NCBI RefSeq assembly: GCF_014336955.1
Contig: NZ_QRAI01000002.1
Coordinates: 372,001-436,000 of the forward strand
DNA length: 64,000 bases
Reading direction: 5' to 3'
Source: Saccharophagus sp. K07
GTDB lineage: Bacteria; Pseudomonadota; Gammaproteobacteria; Pseudomonadales; Cellvibrionaceae
Notes under the pieces: generated by a model
Database searches by the model: none
What the model saw: only the letters and a program-made list of their open reading frames with translations
Told to the model about the DNA's origin: nothing
Program-made: the position numbers and the translations under genes
Part shown: positions 62,295 through 64,000 of the stretch, one piece after another
Position numbering within the stretch: the stretch's first letter is position 1
Layout of the letters: each line of letters opens with the position of its first letter

Positions 62295-62630
62295 TTAATC
62301 GCCCTTGGGCGGAAGACTGCGCACAAAATGTTCGCAATGCCGGATCCATTTGTGCAGAGAAGAATCAGAGGTGATGGCTTCGGGTTCTACGTAGACAAAT
62401 CCTTTTAGGGGTTTGCCGGTGAAGTCCATGATGGAGGTGTACATCTCTTTGAGCGCTCGTTCGTAATGTCTCGGCCCGACGCGAGCCATAAGTCTGCGAC
62501 CGTTAGTACCGACACACATGTGCCCGTCGACAAGAAACGCCAATCCCCCGAACATCTGCTTTTCTACTACGCCATCATGATTGGAGAAATAGCGGCGAAT
62601 GCGTTCTGCCAGTTGTTCGTCATAGATCAT
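62295..62630 (-). CDS. TfoX N-terminal-domain protein
   Basis: 111 residues from ATG 62630 (a GTG at 62645 would add five). 'VVEKQMFGGLAFLVDGHMCVGTNGRRLMARVGP' (about 22-54) and 'KPLKGFVYVEPE' are the TfoX/Sxy N-terminal domain. Full-length Sxy with its C-terminal helix-hairpin domain controls competence; single-domain proteins such as this have unknown roles. Stands alone. Confidence 0.8.
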   Translation of the reverse strand: MIYDEQLAERIRRYFSNHDGVVEKQMFGGLAFLVDGHMCVGTNGRRLMARVGPRHYERALKEMYTSIMDFTGKPLKGFVYVEPEAITSDSSLHKWIRHCEHFVRSLPPKGD

Positions 62631-62720
62631 AACTGCTGGACCCACCGTACACTTGGCGCTTCCGATGCGATTGCTTTGCCCTTTGGTTTAAGTGTAGATG
62701 AGCAGATCCCATTTCGCCTG

Positions 62721-63128
62721 TTATCTGTTTTGGCGAGATTTTGATCGGCCGGCGCGGCTGAGTCTTAAAGCATTGGCTGTACTGGCGTGATAAAAGGGCT
62801 TCCAGAAGCTGAATGCCGCATCCAGCGCGGTTTTTTGCAGCTGTAGTTGGTATTGCACCAGGTCCAGGCCCTTCATCTGCGGCCAGGGCTTTATAGCAGC
62901 CTGGGTAAGCGCCATCAGGCCCTGAGTAGAAGCACTTGCTTTCTCTTCCACCATGCGCCACAGCTCTTTAGTGTCCGGCGCCTGATTATTCTGCAACCTA
63001 TAGCTGATCCCGCTAAGGCGGAGGCCAATGGTGAGGCCGGAGGCTACCGCCATTTCCCACCAGCGCAAGCAGTAGATATAACTATTTAACGAGTTTTCAA
63101 AAATGCTTAGAGAGTTGCGCATGGCCAT
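62721..63128 (-). CDS. Hypothetical helical protein, possibly phasin-like
   Basis: 135 residues with AGGAGG seven bases before the ATG. Largely helical with several Trp residues ('YIYCLRWWEMAVASGLTIGLRL' and 'AAFSFWKPFYHAST') and a basic C-terminus (RAGRSKSRQNR). The composition recalls small phasin-like proteins of polyhydroxyalkanoate granules, but no motif proves it. No phaC is in the window. Function unknown. Confidence 0.55.
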   Translation of the reverse strand: MAMRNSLSIFENSLNSYIYCLRWWEMAVASGLTIGLRLSGISYRLQNNQAPDTKELWRMVEEKASASTQGLMALTQAAIKPWPQMKGLDLVQYQLQLQKTALDAAFSFWKPFYHASTANALRLSRAGRSKSRQNR

Positions 63129-63275
63129 AGGGATTCCTCCTGTGAGCCATAAGAGGGAGAGGGCATAGAAACGCGATTAATAGTGCACCAATAAAATGGC
63201 AAATGCGAGGAATAAAAACAGCAGCTGGAAGGAATGCAGGCTGATTTATTTGCTAAACCAGCCTCGCAGCAGCAC

Positions 63276-64000
63276 TTATGCAGTTGGTGCTTGTCCGGTG
63301 GAGGAGAGCAAAAGAACCGTAGCATTTTCCGGCGACAGAGGTTTGGCGATGAAATAGCCTTGACCGTAATCACAGCCGTAGGATTTCAAAATTTCCATTT
63401 GCTGTTGCGTCTCGATGCCCTCGGCGATGATGCGCATGTTGAGGTTGTGGGCGAGCGAAATAGTGGCCCGCACGATTTCGTGAGCGCTGCTCTTGTTTTC
63501 TGCCAGAGCGTTGATGAATGAACGATCGATTTTCAGAACCTGCACCGGCAATTTATCGAGATAGGCCAAAGATGAATAACCAGTGCCAAAATCGTCGATG
63601 GCCAATTCGATTTTTCGCTCGCGCAAAGATTCGAGAATATCGTCCACCGTTTCGGTATGTTGCAGCAGCGCCGTTTCGGTAATTTCGAATTTGATATTTT
63701 CCGTATCTACGCCGCTGTTGATGATAATTTCATCAATGCGATCGAGAAAATCTCTGCGCTCCAGTTGAATGGGCGATAAATTGACGGAAATAACCGGCAG
63801 TGGATCAACCTGGTGCTGGGTCTTCCAGATATTCAATTGCTGACAAGCCTGTTCCAGAACCCACAAACCTATATCAAAGATTTGCCCCGAGGCTTCCGCC
63901 ATGGCAATAAATTTATCCGGTGGAATCATGCCTTTTTGTGGATGGAGCCAGCGAATCAACACTTCGAAGCCGACGATGCGGCACGAGTCGATCGAAATGA
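63276..64000 (-). CDS. EAL-domain phosphodiesterase, 5' end outside the window
   Basis: The C-terminal 240 residues of a protein that continues beyond 64000. The domain has 'GFEVLIRWLHPQKG' (EVL in place of EAL, a tolerated variant), 'SVNLSPIQLERRDFLD', 'FEITETALLQHTETVDDIL', 'DDFGTGYSSLAYLDKLP', 'KIDRSFI' and 'AEGIETQQQ', so all residues for metal binding and catalysis seem present. It would hydrolyse cyclic di-GMP. The missing N-terminus could hold GGDEF or sensory domains. The second cyclic-di-GMP protein within 3 kb. Confidence 0.88.
   Translation of the reverse strand, partial: ISIDSCRIVGFEVLIRWLHPQKGMIPPDKFIAMAEASGQIFDIGLWVLEQACQQLNIWKTQHQVDPLPVISVNLSPIQLERRDFLDRIDEIIINSGVDTENIKFEITETALLQHTETVDDILESLRERKIELAIDDFGTGYSSLAYLDKLPVQVLKIDRSFINALAENKSSAHEIVRATISLAHNLNMRIIAEGIETQQQMEILKSYGCDYGQGYFIAKPLSPENATVLLLSSTGQAPTA

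Overview
The window looks like a piece of chromosome from a plant-polysaccharide-degrading gammaproteobacterium of the Cellvibrio type. The main evidence is four secreted carbohydrate-active lipoproteins, each with a long poly-serine linker directly after the lipidation cysteine: a CE3-like esterase, a GH10 xylanase, a CE8 pectin methylesterase and a PL10 pectate lyase. The GH10 domain reads much like Cellvibrio japonicus Xyn10C. The housekeeping content (pspFABC, rapA, yfbR, yebG, soxR) is also gammaproteobacterial. I see no rRNA, tRNA, CRISPR array or prophage. The only mobile element is one apparently intact IS481-type insertion at 52.8-54.1 kb. Several families of short palindromic intergenic repeats are scattered through the window.

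Layout. 0-4.2 kb: small uncharacterised genes, a decayed P-loop kinase gene, a DoxX-like membrane protein that overlaps divergently with an unrecognised gene, and a DUF2846 lipoprotein. 4.2-10.5 kb: the hemicellulose esterase and xylanase, followed by an OprO/OprP-type porin and a DcaP-type porin. 10.5-15.7 kb: a leftward unit with a sodium:solute symporter and its DUF4212 small subunit, then a small membrane protein, a cyclic-nucleotide/CBS/DUF294 signalling protein and a DnaQ-like exonuclease. 16.3-21.1 kb: entericidin, a PRC-barrel envelope protein and the phage-shock system with its sigma-54 promoter and activator sites. 21.2-25 kb: an SMP-30-like lipoprotein and a two-subunit molybdenum hydroxylase. 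25.2-32.1 kb: a MexEF-OprN-like RND efflux operon with a divergent TetR repressor and matching palindromic operators; the adaptor gene is frameshifted near both ends. 32.2-36.1 kb: TauE exporter, a hemerythrin-like gene divergent from soxR across a near-perfect SoxR promoter, an HPP-family protein and a DUF368 protein.

36.3-45.7 kb is an iron-acquisition region: two Fur-box-preceded TonB receptors, PiuC, then PepSY-TM, DUF2271 and DUF4198 genes and a membrane-anchored FMN/FAD reductase. DUF2271 carries a DGISGAT motif like an ApbE flavinylation site. Read together, these genes suggest an electron path from cytosolic NADPH through the inner membrane to a periplasmic flavoprotein, possibly for reducing ferric siderophores. 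This is the best candidate in the window for an under-described system. 46-49.7 kb: pectin methylesterase and pectate lyase in one operon. 49.7-52.7 kb: yfbR, an L,D-transpeptidase-like protein, and yebG sharing a LexA box with a divergent unknown gene. 54.3-57 kb: rapA. 57-62.2 kb: a periplasmic solute-binding protein divergent from a histidine kinase and a REC-DUF3369-GGDEF(degenerate)-EAL regulator. The window ends inside another EAL gene.

All assignments come from reading motifs and family patterns by eye; no database search was run.
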